Part shown: positions 11,806 through 20,941 of the stretch, piece after piece
Numbering within the stretch: the first letter of the stretch is position 1
Layout: every line of letters starts with the position of its first letter
Source: a virus
DNA length: 27,415 nucleotides
Reading direction: 5' to 3' (one strand)
IMG/VR virus record: IMGVR_UViG_3300010149_000121
Coordinates: 1 to 27,415 of that record
The notes under the pieces: model-generated
Told to the model about the DNA's origin: nothing
The model's input: the letters and a program-made list of their open reading frames with translations, nothing else
The model's database searches: none
Made by a program: the position numbers and the translations under genes

Positions 11806-14800
11806 ATGAGTACACAGATTTCGGCTCTAATTGAAGACCAACTTCCTGGGTTTATTGTTTCTGAATACGAAAACTTTTCGAGTATTTTAGAAGCATACTA
11901 TCGACAACAGGAATCAGTCGGTCAACCTCTTGATATCATCAGCAACATTACGAAATATCGTGATGTCGATTTTTATGAGAAAAATTTACTGAAAGAATCT
12001 ACTACAGTTGCTTTGACTGTAAATGCATCCTCCACGACTTTGGTAGTCGCTGATGCTAGTTCATTTCCAGAGAAGAACGGATATATTAGAGTTGGAACAG
12101 AAATCTGTTTCTATAAAGAGAGAACAGCTACAGAATTTTTAGATGTCTCTAGAGGAGTGAGTGGTACAACCATTCTCGGAGACCTGCATAATGAATCCAC
12201 ATTTGTGTCTACATCAGCAGTAGACCACTTGGTTGGTGAAGATGTACATAACTTAAGTCATTTGTTCTTGTATGCCTTTGTAAGGGCATTTGAGCGAGAG
12301 TACCTAGTTAACTTTCCAGAAGCATACTTGAAGGATGATGTAGATAAGAGACTCCTGATCAAGAACATTGGAGATTTTTACAAAACTAAAGGTGGCAACA
12401 AATCTATCAGATTCATCTTCAATACTATTGTATCAAAGAGAGCTGATGATATTCCAACTACATACTTTCCAAAAGATAGCACCGTAAAAGTATCGGAATC
12501 TGATTGGTCTGCTGTATTTGCAATACAAGCAATCGTTTTAAGTGGTGATGCCAATAAATTGATTGGTAAGACTATTATCCAGCAAGAGGATAAGAATTCT
12601 ATTGGATCGTCATATGCATCTGCTAATGTAGAGAATATAATCCAAATTGGTAAAGTAGGAGACTATGGTCTTTATAATTTAATTATCGATCCTGTTTCTG
12701 TAAATGGCGATTTTAACATCCCCCAAAAGACAGTGCTGGACAGGGTTTTGGGGACCTCTCTTACAACTAACGATACAATCACTGTAGACTCTACTTTAGG
12801 TTGGAGTTCCGAAGAAGGGTTTGTACAGATCAATGGCGAGATCATTGAGTATGAAGGAAAGACTGCTAGACAGTTTATTATCAAAGAACGTGGAACTGTC
12901 ACGAGAATTCATAATGTCGGTGACATTGTAACTAGTTACTCTAATGTAAGAAGTGACGATGTTAGTTTGCTTCTATATGGCATTCTAACAAAACTTTCTC
13001 CAGATCAAGTATATCCTTACTCCCAGAAGGGAGATAAGATCCAGATCTCTAAACCTGGATTTGAAACTAGAAATACAATCATTTATGACGAATCAACTAG
13101 ATCTGTAAGGTGGAAAGTAAATACCACTGGTGCTGTTGCTTCGGTTCCTCTTAATCCTGGTGTAGGTCTTCCACTCCAAAAATATTTGGCTGATGTTAGT
13201 GCCGTCTATCAAGATGGTCAGTATTACTATATTGCAACATCTTCATATCCATCCACACCTATTCTTACTGGTCAGGATCAACCCAATCTAGTTGATGCTA
13301 ATCAACTCAAGCTGATACCAAAATCTACCAGTACAACTACTGAAGTATATAAAACGCCATTTAGAGATATTGGTGTATTTGTAGATGGTAGTATTGCTTT
13401 TGGATATAAGAGCGAGGATCAAATTGCATATGGCAACATCCAATCTTACACATTGACCTCCAGAGGTTCTGGATATACAAAACCTCCTTTTGTCCTTATT
13501 AATGGCGAAGAACAACTAGCTTTGTCAACTTTAGTCGGTGATACTGTAAACTCTGTATTTACTCGTCTCAATAAGAATTTCACAGCAGACCCTCTAGTAG
13601 AAATTGTCAGTGGAAGAAATGGTGTAGCAGAAGCTATTGTAACTTCTGGTGAAATTACTAGTATTCGTCTAATTAACGCTGGAGAATATTATTCAGCACC
13701 TCCAGTTGTTATTATTACCGATTTGGCAGGAAAAGGTAGATTTGGAGAATTTAGAGCGACTGTTGATACCAAAGGTAAGATTACTGGATTTGAAAAAGTT
13801 GATGGCGGTAAATTCTACACTCAAGAGAATGTACGAGTAGAAATTGTAGAAGAGGCAAGAAATAATCCTGCTACTGCAACTGCCACAATTTACCGTTGGG
13901 TAAAAGACCGATTTTTTAATAATTCTAATTTCATTGATGATAATGGTGGTCTTGCAATAAAAGACCTCATAGAAAATGAGTTTTACTATGGAGTGGTTGC
14001 AAACCCCAAACGCCTTCGTTTTAGACTAGGGGACAATTTAACGCCAACTCAATTCCAAGAGACTTCTACTTTAACACACTCGCCTATCCTAGGTTATGCC
14101 TATGATGGTAATCCTATTTACGGTCCTTACGGTTTTAGCAACCCGCTATCGAATCAATCCTCTATTGCGAGGATGAATAGTGGATATCAGCTTAAGAATT
14201 CAAGAACTGATGGTCCTGTTGATGCTCCATATGACATGGGCACCTTCGTTGATGACTATGAATGGATTGCTACTGTTGATACAGGTAAGACTCGCCTTGA
14301 TGTTAACAATGGTAGATTCTGCGTCACACCAGAATATCCACAAGGTACATATGCATACTTTGTAACTATTGATGCTAGTAATACTCCTGTATATCCTTAT
14401 ATCCTTGGAGATAACTTTTATTCTTTACCAGTTAGGTCCAACTACGAAAGTAAAGTAACTCAAAGATCTATTCCTACTACATCCGAACGTTTGTTCATTC
14501 CAGGAACGTTGAAGAATGGTTCTGGAGAAGTTGCGTATATTGATACTGTAAGTAAAGGATTTGTTAATACAGTAAGCATTGAAGATTCTCAACCTACATT
14601 CCAAATTGGATCAAGAATATACGTAGATGACAGTGGCACTGGTGGATCTGGTGCTGCTGGCATTGTTGCATCTACATTTGGCAAGACTGTCTCTAGTATT
14701 GAATCTAAAGAAACCAAAGCAGCTTTATTGACATCTCTTTCTAGTTTCTTTGCATTTGAGGGTGATATTATCACTCAAGAGACTACAGGTGCAACTGGTG

Positions 14801-17800
14801 AAATTATTAGAGACATTTCTGAAGAGAATGAAATTGGTGTCAGAAATATCACTGGATCCTTTGAGGCTGGATATGAAATCAATTCTTCTACTCAAGTAAT
14901 CAATTTACTGCTATCTCAAAACAGTTCTTACACTTTAGGAGCAACTCTTGCTTTAGTTCTATTTGAGGATCCAACAACAGAGATTGCCACTGGAGAAATC
15001 CTAAATCAAACTGTTGACCAAAATTCAGTTCGACTAAAGGTTACAAGTGGTGATTTTGCCGATTACCTCGATTATAATGAAGGTGAAGTAATTCTTAAAA
15101 GTTCTGACCTAGGTAATACTGCAGGAACAGAGATTGTAATTATTAATCAGTTGAGTAGAAATATTAATATTACTGATGTTGATGATTCTATTGCTATTCT
15201 AGAAACAACTGAAAATCATGACTTTGGCACTGGAGATATTATTAATATCACAGTAGATCCAGATCCTGCCACTACAGAGACAACTTACTATGTGACGAAG
15301 AAAAAGTTTCAAGAGATCACTTTACTTCCAAATGAATATCGTGCAAAGGTTGATGATACTGGCGTTGGCGAATCTACTGTACTTGGTTTAGGTAAAGACT
15401 ACATTTCTGGAGAGTATACTGATGTCCCTCTTGTATTTGCTAATTCTGCTTTGTCGAGATCTGATGTAGTAGCAGCAAAGGCATCTGTAAGTGTAGACAC
15501 TGCTAATTTTGATAACAGTGGTAATATTGGTAATATTACTATTACTAGTGCTGGTGCAAATTATAAAGCAGACGATATCCTAACAATTGATCCATCTGCT
15601 ATTGCTAAAGTAGATGCAGCTGATTCAGACATCTCCCCGATTCTATCGATGGTGTATTTGAATCAAACAGAAGTTGAGTCTTATGCACAAAAAAGATTTT
15701 TCGTTGCTGAAGCAGATTATCCAACTGTAGTAACAGCACTGGGCGATGTCGGAGGATTCTTCCAGAATGATGCTGGTGGTACTAATCTCATCTATATTTC
15801 TAAAGATGATGACAATTTTGCTTTCACTTACTTTGTTGCCGATACTGAAGGTGAAGACTTAACTACTGATGATACTATCAGTGGTGTTGCAATTACCAGT
15901 GTTGATGTATACAGCCCTCCAGGTAGTCTCAAACCTCAATACAGATTTGAAGATGATCAAGGAGAGCGAAACCCAAATTATGAAATACGTGTAGGATCTA
16001 CTCTTACTTTACAACCAATGCCTGGTCATTCAGTGCATGTTGTATCTGACATAGAGTTGGGACTCAAAGATGATGGTCGTGCTCAATTTACTATCGATTA
16101 TACAGTTGCTGGTGGTGTTACTAACAGTGGATCTGTTACAGATCCTATTGTCTTTGTACCTACAGTTCCTGGTGTATATCAATATGTCTGTGTAACTCAT
16201 CCAGAAGCTCGTGGAACTATCACAGTGTATCCTGCACCAAGTGCTGCTGGTCCACTAATTAACGTTGATTTTGTTGGTTTTGGTGTTGATAGAACAGATG
16301 TAAACGTTACTAATACTTTTGCAGCATCAGTTGATGATCTTGTATCTATTGGTAACGAGATCGTTAAAATTACTGCTGTAGATACAGATAATAAAAATAT
16401 TTCAGTAGCAAGAGCTCAAGAAGGAACTATCAAAGTTAATCATTCTAATAATAAAGATTTAGTATCTTATTTGCCGAATTACAGATTTGCAGCTGGTACA
16501 AGAATTGGAACTGGTGTTAATGCACCAGTAGTTGTTTCTTATGACAATGAAACTAAAAAACTAATTGTCAACTGGGATTACAATGCAACTAGCCCTGTTG
16601 CTTTGACCACAGTATCATCAATTGTTGATACCAGTAATCCACAAAAAATTGTTACTGTAGGTTCTGTAAATGATATTCGTGATAAACTACTATTCTCTAC
16701 AGATAATACAAATTTCCTCACTAATCCTATTGTAGATATTCAGAAGTATTATTTCTACAAGTTTGATGTAAGTCATCCTTCGATGTTGAACTCTTACCTT
16801 GATATCTCAACTAGTCCAAACTTTAATGTCTTTACCGAAGAAAAAGAAGTTGGTTTGACTGAACCTGGTAATGCTGGTGCATTTGTGAGAATTAGACTTG
16901 GATATGGTGCAAACATTGGAGAACAAACAAGAAAAGATGTTAACTTCACAAGTTACTATTATTTCTTGACTTCTTCTACAACTGATACTGAAGGATCTTA
17001 TCTTCGTATTGTTGATGACCCTTTGTCAGGTAGAAAAGAAGTTGCGTACACTACAGACAAAAAAGTTGTCTACAAACTTTCCGATGTTCCCCAATACGAT
17101 GGAACTGGAGATATTAGATATACAGGTAAGTCAGTTGGTAAGATTCATTCTATCAAGCTAGACAATCTTGGATCTGAATATGATAAGTTGCCAATTATTA
17201 AAGGTGTAGTCCCTGCAGATGGATACAAAGCAGTCGTTAATGCTGTCAGGAGTATATCTACTAATAAAATTATTTCAATTGATATTGTCACTCCAGGTCA
17301 AGGATATTCTAAACCAGAAGTTGTTGTTGCTTCTGGTCTGGGAAGTGGTCTCAAAGCAATTGCTGATGTAAAGGATGGTATCATCACTCAAGTCAGAATT
17401 ACCGATCCTGGTAATTATACCACCACACCAAAACTGGAAATTATTGAAACAGACAATAAGTTGTTCTTTGTGTCTGATAATATTGGTCGTCCACAAAACG
17501 TTAATTTTGTAAGAAATGGATCGGGATTCCATAGCGATAGTACGATTAGATCAAATTACTATTCACCTGATGTTTTTATTCTTGATACCTTTGAGTTAGA
17601 CGCATTTAGACCTGGTGAAACTATTGAACAGAAAGTAAATGGTATTATTGTTGCTCAAGGCATAGTTGCTCCAAATGGATGGAGAGTAGGATCTAATATT
17701 CTACGTTTGGAAGATGTTGTCGGTGTTTTCAAAGAAGGACAGACTATCATTGGAAAGAGTAGGAAGAAAACTGCTCGTATCAAGACAATTAGTAGATCTT

Positions 17801-20800
17801 CGTTTATCCCTAACATTGTTACTAGAGAAAAGACAATTGGTAGATTTACTTCCGACAGAGGAAAGGTAAGTTCTAGCAATCAAAGAATTCACGATTCTAA
17901 TTTCTATCAAGATTATTCTTATGTTGTTAGATCTAGAACACCAATCAACCAGTGGCGTGATGTAATTAAAGATACCACACATCCAGCTGGATTCAAGATG
18001 TTTGGTGAAGTCTACGTGGAATCTGAAGGTGTATCTGATATGCCATCTGATCAGAAGGCATTTAAGTCCACCATGTATTTGGTTGGTCCTCCACTTGCAG
18101 TATCCTCTCTATCTACAAAGAGAACTATTCAGCAACAGGTAATTAAAGTAAAAGACTCTAGAGTTATTAGAGGTGAAGGATCAGTTTCTGTATCCGATTT
18201 TGACGAAACTCTTACCAGAGTAAGAGAACTTAAGTTGTCTCCTGCTTTTGACGGTAGATATGATCCACAGACTGGTTTGAAAATTGGTAACAAACAGTTT
18301 ACTATTACTGATGCTGCAACTGGTACTGCATACACACCATACAATGATCAAGAAATTTTAATGACCATTGATGGTATTGCACAAAGACCAGGATATTCTT
18401 TTAAAGTTGTAGGTAACCAACTTTTCTTCTTTGAACCGCCACTTGGTCCAAGAGTTACTGAAGATCAGCTTGTTCCCCCACAGAGTGCATATATTAGAGC
18501 ATTCAAGTTTAGAGAAGATACGGATAATGCACGTTATCTGAAAAATTTAAAAAATATTGCAGATTCGTTCGACGGTAGAACTAGAATCTTTGATTTGAAT
18601 TGGGACGATGGTAGTGTCGTGAAGACACAGGTCAATGAAGACTTGTTTGTGTATCTCGATGGAGTATTACAGCAAGGTTCTTATGAGATCAGAAGATTTT
18701 CGAGTCCAAACAAAACAGATCGTATCGCTTTTGTCAAAGCACCTAAAAACTACAAGGATCTCTATGATTCAGATGCTTTTCCACAAGAACTGCAGAATGA
18801 AACATATTTTTATGGATTTGGTGTAGGTCTATACGAAAGACTTGGTATCGACAAGAGAATAGTTCCTTATAATCAAAATAATCAATACCTAATCTATGAC
18901 TCAAATAATAATGTAAGAACTATTGATAGTACATTATATGCATATGTTTATGTAGATGGTGTTCTCCAACAACAAGATCTGTCATACAAGATCAATGGAG
19001 CTTCAATTACTTTTATGGAACCATTGGAGTATTCAGAACAGGCAGATGGATCTTATACTTGTGCAAGAGTAGATATTATTCGTTTGTATGGTAAGAACTA
19101 TCAATCTACTCTCAATATCTTTAATTATGAACAAGATGCTTTCTATAACAGAGCAACTGTAACTTTTGATGGTGCAGGTACATACGATACCATCTCTTCT
19201 TGGTATGTCTTAAACACTAGTGATAAAACTAGTGTTGTACAAGGAGGTAGGGTTTGGGGTGAACTTATGAGTATCCAAAAGGGAACTGGAGATCAATGGA
19301 TTGCTATATTGAAATCACAAAATATTGATTTTGTTGCTGGCTCTGATGTCACTTTTGATAGATTTGATGGAGATCCTTTGACAATTAGTTTCACAGACTT
19401 CTCCATTGCATATACAACAAATGTTGCTGGAGAACGTATTCTTAATCGTGTGGAAGCAAACTATATTCCTTTCTTGCCTACTAATGATTCTTTTGATAGT
19501 TACGACTACCGTGGCGAGATTCTAAAAGAGCATCCAACTCTCCGTAGAGGAGATAAGATCATGATTGATGGTGAAAGTGAATATCGTAATATTATTAGTT
19601 CTCCACTTTTTGCTAAAACAACTGATTATCGTCCAGGTGGTAATGCTTCTGCTAACTTCTTTGCTAAAGTTGCTGCTTCTGATTATAACGGAGATGTATT
19701 AGGTGAAGGTCTGTCAGTTACAACAACCATTGATACTGGTAAGGTAACCTCTTTGAATTGGAATAGAAGGGAACTAACGTATTTCTTCCAAAATAGTATT
19801 CTTATCAATCCTACTGCCTATAACTATAATAGCCCACCAGTATTGAACTTCATTCCTACGAATGGTGAGGGTGGCGGTGCTAAAGCACAAGTTATAGTAT
19901 ATGGTGGTCAAATCATTGACATCATTTTAGTAGATGGTGGTTCTGGATATACTGCTCCTCCAAGAGTTGTTATTTCTAGAGGATATGATATTCTTCGTGA
20001 AAATAATCATCCAGAGTTTTCTTTAGTTAGAACTATTTTTGGTGGTCAAGGTGAAGGGTTGAATGCAACGATTCAAACTACATCCTCTGTTATTGATCTA
20101 TATCGACGTAACTTGGTTGAGCATGTTGCTGTTATACAATCTCCTAATCCTCTTGGATCTGCGAGATTGATTGGCAGGAGAATGGATTTAGTTACTCCTG
20201 AAATTGGAATGGGATTCCCATTCGAGCAAGATATCATTACACATATTCAATATGTTGTAGCAACACAATCACCAGCTGCTATTGAGCAACCAACTTTCGT
20301 CAGAGTGTTCCTTGAAGCAGAGGATATTGGATTTGAATCATTCCGAGTGGATAAGACCAGATATTTCAATTCTGGTGTTATTGCTTTGGATGAAAATCCA
20401 GTTACTTATCCACAATTCTACACACAAGGTAAATTGGGAGGTACTGTAGCTTCATTTATTGATTACTTGTATCTAGATGTTGGTTATGCAAATGTATCTG
20501 GAATTACTCTAGAGCAACTTGAATTGACATACACACAATTCAATGGTATCAGCGAAGGTGTTGATACATGGATGGAAAATATGACATTAAATAATACATC
20601 CTTGACAACTAATGGAACTCTATTTAATCCTGGAATTCCATCTATTCAAGAGTTGATGTCTTATCTAGATGCACCACTGCTAGCAAATTCAATTGTCATC
20701 TACATTCCAGATACCACTAATTTCCCTGACAGTGGTAAACTACTTGTCGGTAAAGAGCTTGTAACCTACACATCTAAATTATCTGATCGTCTTATTGGTG

Positions 20801-20886
20801 TTACAAGAGGTGTTGACAACACAACAGCAGAAGCACATACTGCTGGTCAGTTCATCAGGACTATCGGTCTAGGGACAACTCTCTAG
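11806..20886 (+). CDS. 7: Giant gp7-like baseplate wedge protein
   Basis: 3026 residues, against about 1030 for T4 gp7. In T4, gp7 starts wedge assembly with gp10 and gp8. Residues 1-260 (NITKYRDVDFYEKN, GDFYKTKGGNKSIRF at about 190, NKLIGKTI) resemble the T4 gp7 C-terminal third. The next matching block, YVVRSRTPINQWRDVI then HPAGF, lies at 2039-2063. The 1,700 or so residues between contain repeats, a YHYH-type segment (758-777) and a cupredoxin-like segment (about 1370-1478). Residues 2184-2410 hold three DGVLQQ-type repeats. One continuous reading frame. Position between gp6 and gp8 supports the gp7 call. No start problem; ATG follows gp6 by three bases. Confidence 0.85.
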   Translation: MSTQISALIEDQLPGFIVSEYENFSSILEAYYRQQESVGQPLDIISNITKYRDVDFYEKNLLKESTTVALTVNASSTTLVVADASSFPEKNGYIRVGTEICFYKERTATEFLDVSRGVSGTTILGDLHNESTFVSTSAVDHLVGEDVHNLSHLFLYAFVRAFEREYLVNFPEAYLKDDVDKRLLIKNIGDFYKTKGGNKSIRFIFNTIVSKRADDIPTTYFPKDSTVKVSESDWSAVFAIQAIVLSGDANKLIGKTIIQQEDKNSIGSSYASANVENIIQIGKVGDYGLYNLIIDPVSVNGDFNIPQKTVLDRVLGTSLTTNDTITVDSTLGWSSEEGFVQINGEIIEYEGKTARQFIIKERGTVTRIHNVGDIVTSYSNVRSDDVSLLLYGILTKLSPDQVYPYSQKGDKIQISKPGFETRNTIIYDESTRSVRWKVNTTGAVASVPLNPGVGLPLQKYLADVSAVYQDGQYYYIATSSYPSTPILTGQDQPNLVDANQLKLIPKSTSTTTEVYKTPFRDIGVFVDGSIAFGYKSEDQIAYGNIQSYTLTSRGSGYTKPPFVLINGEEQLALSTLVGDTVNSVFTRLNKNFTADPLVEIVSGRNGVAEAIVTSGEITSIRLINAGEYYSAPPVVIITDLAGKGRFGEFRATVDTKGKITGFEKVDGGKFYTQENVRVEIVEEARNNPATATATIYRWVKDRFFNNSNFIDDNGGLAIKDLIENEFYYGVVANPKRLRFRLGDNLTPTQFQETSTLTHSPILGYAYDGNPIYGPYGFSNPLSNQSSIARMNSGYQLKNSRTDGPVDAPYDMGTFVDDYEWIATVDTGKTRLDVNNGRFCVTPEYPQGTYAYFVTIDASNTPVYPYILGDNFYSLPVRSNYESKVTQRSIPTTSERLFIPGTLKNGSGEVAYIDTVSKGFVNTVSIEDSQPTFQIGSRIYVDDSGTGGSGAAGIVASTFGKTVSSIESKETKAALLTSLSSFFAFEGDIITQETTGATGEIIRDISEENEIGVRNITGSFEAGYEINSSTQVINLLLSQNSSYTLGATLALVLFEDPTTEIATGEILNQTVDQNSVRLKVTSGDFADYLDYNEGEVILKSSDLGNTAGTEIVIINQLSRNINITDVDDSIAILETTENHDFGTGDIINITVDPDPATTETTYYVTKKKFQEITLLPNEYRAKVDDTGVGESTVLGLGKDYISGEYTDVPLVFANSALSRSDVVAAKASVSVDTANFDNSGNIGNITITSAGANYKADDILTIDPSAIAKVDAADSDISPILSMVYLNQTEVESYAQKRFFVAEADYPTVVTALGDVGGFFQNDAGGTNLIYISKDDDNFAFTYFVADTEGEDLTTDDTISGVAITSVDVYSPPGSLKPQYRFEDDQGERNPNYEIRVGSTLTLQPMPGHSVHVVSDIELGLKDDGRAQFTIDYTVAGGVTNSGSVTDPIVFVPTVPGVYQYVCVTHPEARGTITVYPAPSAAGPLINVDFVGFGVDRTDVNVTNTFAASVDDLVSIGNEIVKITAVDTDNKNISVARAQEGTIKVNHSNNKDLVSYLPNYRFAAGTRIGTGVNAPVVVSYDNETKKLIVNWDYNATSPVALTTVSSIVDTSNPQKIVTVGSVNDIRDKLLFSTDNTNFLTNPIVDIQKYYFYKFDVSHPSMLNSYLDISTSPNFNVFTEEKEVGLTEPGNAGAFVRIRLGYGANIGEQTRKDVNFTSYYYFLTSSTTDTEGSYLRIVDDPLSGRKEVAYTTDKKVVYKLSDVPQYDGTGDIRYTGKSVGKIHSIKLDNLGSEYDKLPIIKGVVPADGYKAVVNAVRSISTNKIISIDIVTPGQGYSKPEVVVASGLGSGLKAIADVKDGIITQVRITDPGNYTTTPKLEIIETDNKLFFVSDNIGRPQNVNFVRNGSGFHSDSTIRSNYYSPDVFILDTFELDAFRPGETIEQKVNGIIVAQGIVAPNGWRVGSNILRLEDVVGVFKEGQTIIGKSRKKTARIKTISRSSFIPNIVTREKTIGRFTSDRGKVSSSNQRIHDSNFYQDYSYVVRSRTPINQWRDVIKDTTHPAGFKMFGEVYVESEGVSDMPSDQKAFKSTMYLVGPPLAVSSLSTKRTIQQQVIKVKDSRVIRGEGSVSVSDFDETLTRVRELKLSPAFDGRYDPQTGLKIGNKQFTITDAATGTAYTPYNDQEILMTIDGIAQRPGYSFKVVGNQLFFFEPPLGPRVTEDQLVPPQSAYIRAFKFREDTDNARYLKNLKNIADSFDGRTRIFDLNWDDGSVVKTQVNEDLFVYLDGVLQQGSYEIRRFSSPNKTDRIAFVKAPKNYKDLYDSDAFPQELQNETYFYGFGVGLYERLGIDKRIVPYNQNNQYLIYDSNNNVRTIDSTLYAYVYVDGVLQQQDLSYKINGASITFMEPLEYSEQADGSYTCARVDIIRLYGKNYQSTLNIFNYEQDAFYNRATVTFDGAGTYDTISSWYVLNTSDKTSVVQGGRVWGELMSIQKGTGDQWIAILKSQNIDFVAGSDVTFDRFDGDPLTISFTDFSIAYTTNVAGERILNRVEANYIPFLPTNDSFDSYDYRGEILKEHPTLRRGDKIMIDGESEYRNIISSPLFAKTTDYRPGGNASANFFAKVAASDYNGDVLGEGLSVTTTIDTGKVTSLNWNRRELTYFFQNSILINPTAYNYNSPPVLNFIPTNGEGGGAKAQVIVYGGQIIDIILVDGGSGYTAPPRVVISRGYDILRENNHPEFSLVRTIFGGQGEGLNATIQTTSSVIDLYRRNLVEHVAVIQSPNPLGSARLIGRRMDLVTPEIGMGFPFEQDIITHIQYVVATQSPAAIEQPTFVRVFLEAEDIGFESFRVDKTRYFNSGVIALDENPVTYPQFYTQGKLGGTVASFIDYLYLDVGYANVSGITLEQLELTYTQFNGISEGVDTWMENMTLNNTSLTTNGTLFNPGIPSIQELMSYLDAPLLANSIVIYIPDTTNFPDSGKLLVGKELVTYTSKLSDRLIGVTRGVDNTTAEAHTAGQFIRTIGLGTTL
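12034..12204 (+). repeat. FP-G-IG-E-Y module, copy 1 in gp7
   Basis: Residues 77-133. Pattern: SSFPEKNGYIRVGTEICFY, then LDVSRGVSGTT and a His. Copies 2-4 follow at residues 324-375, 1498-1553 and 2962-3017. Confidence 0.65.
12775..12930 (+). repeat. FP-G-IG-E-Y module, copy 2 in gp7
   Basis: Residues 324-375: GWSSEEGFVQINGEIIEY, then IKERGTVTRIHNVGDIV. Same order of elements as copy 1. Confidence 0.65.
14077..14136 (+). other. YHYH-type domain signature within gp7
   Basis: Residues 758-777, HSPILGYAYDGNPIYGPYGF, match the YHYH-domain core (GYAxDGxPIYGPYG) of a family known from bacterial secreted proteins and marine phage structural proteins. The surrounding residues (SRTDGPVDAPYDMGTFVDDYEW, then YPQGTYAYFVTID) continue the usual domain. 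Possibly a carbohydrate- or metal-binding surface module; not established. Confidence 0.75.
15913..16239 (+). other. Cupredoxin-like domain within gp7
   Basis: About residues 1370-1478. The order YRF, NPNYEIRVGSTLTL (strand start), GHSVHVVS (His1408/His1411), then FVPTVPGVYQYVCVTHPEARGTITV (Cys1462, His1465) follows a plastocyanin-type fold. The axial Met expected a few residues after the second His is absent (ARG). Confidence 0.6.
16297..16464 (+). repeat. FP-G-IG-E-Y module, copy 3 in gp7
   Basis: Residues 1498-1553: TFAASVDDLVSIGNEIVKI, then ISVARAQEGT and a His, directly after the cupredoxin-like segment. Confidence 0.55.
18355..19032 (+). repeat. Three DGVLQQ-type repeats in gp7
   Basis: Copies begin at residues 2184 (ILMTIDGIAQRPGYSFKVVG), 2279 (DLFVYLDGVLQQGSYEI) and 2376 (TLYAYVYVDGVLQQQDLSYKI). 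Each ends in a strand with F-x-x-P or an equivalent. The LDGVLQ-Y-F-P pattern is common in tail fibre and tail proteins. Confidence 0.65.
20689..20856 (+). repeat. FP-G-IG-E-Y module, copy 4 in gp7
   Basis: Residues 2962-3017, at the very C-terminus: TNFPDSGKLLVGKELVTY, then IGVTRGVDNTTAEAHTAGQFI. It is the copy closest to copy 1. Confidence 0.65.
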
Positions 20887-20894
20887 AAACACCG

Positions 20895-20908
20895 TATAAA
20901 TATAAATA
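20895..20908 (+). promoter_or_regulatory. Two overlapping T4-type late promoters before gp8
   Basis: TATAAATA occurs at 20895-20902 and again at 20901-20908, sharing two bases. Both match the T4 late -10 consensus. The second lies 33 bases before the gp8 ATG. This is the only late signal between gp25 and the end of the window, so it likely boosts gp8 and downstream genes. Confidence 0.75.
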
Positions 20909-20941
20909 ACACAGAAATCCAACCCGTATCTCTTATTTTCA

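Noticed and set aside
14180-14365. 61-codon + strand ORF and similar ORFs inside gp7 (for example 18635-18826).
   Set aside because: Entirely within the continuous 3026-codon frame; residues look random (Leu/Met-rich shadow).
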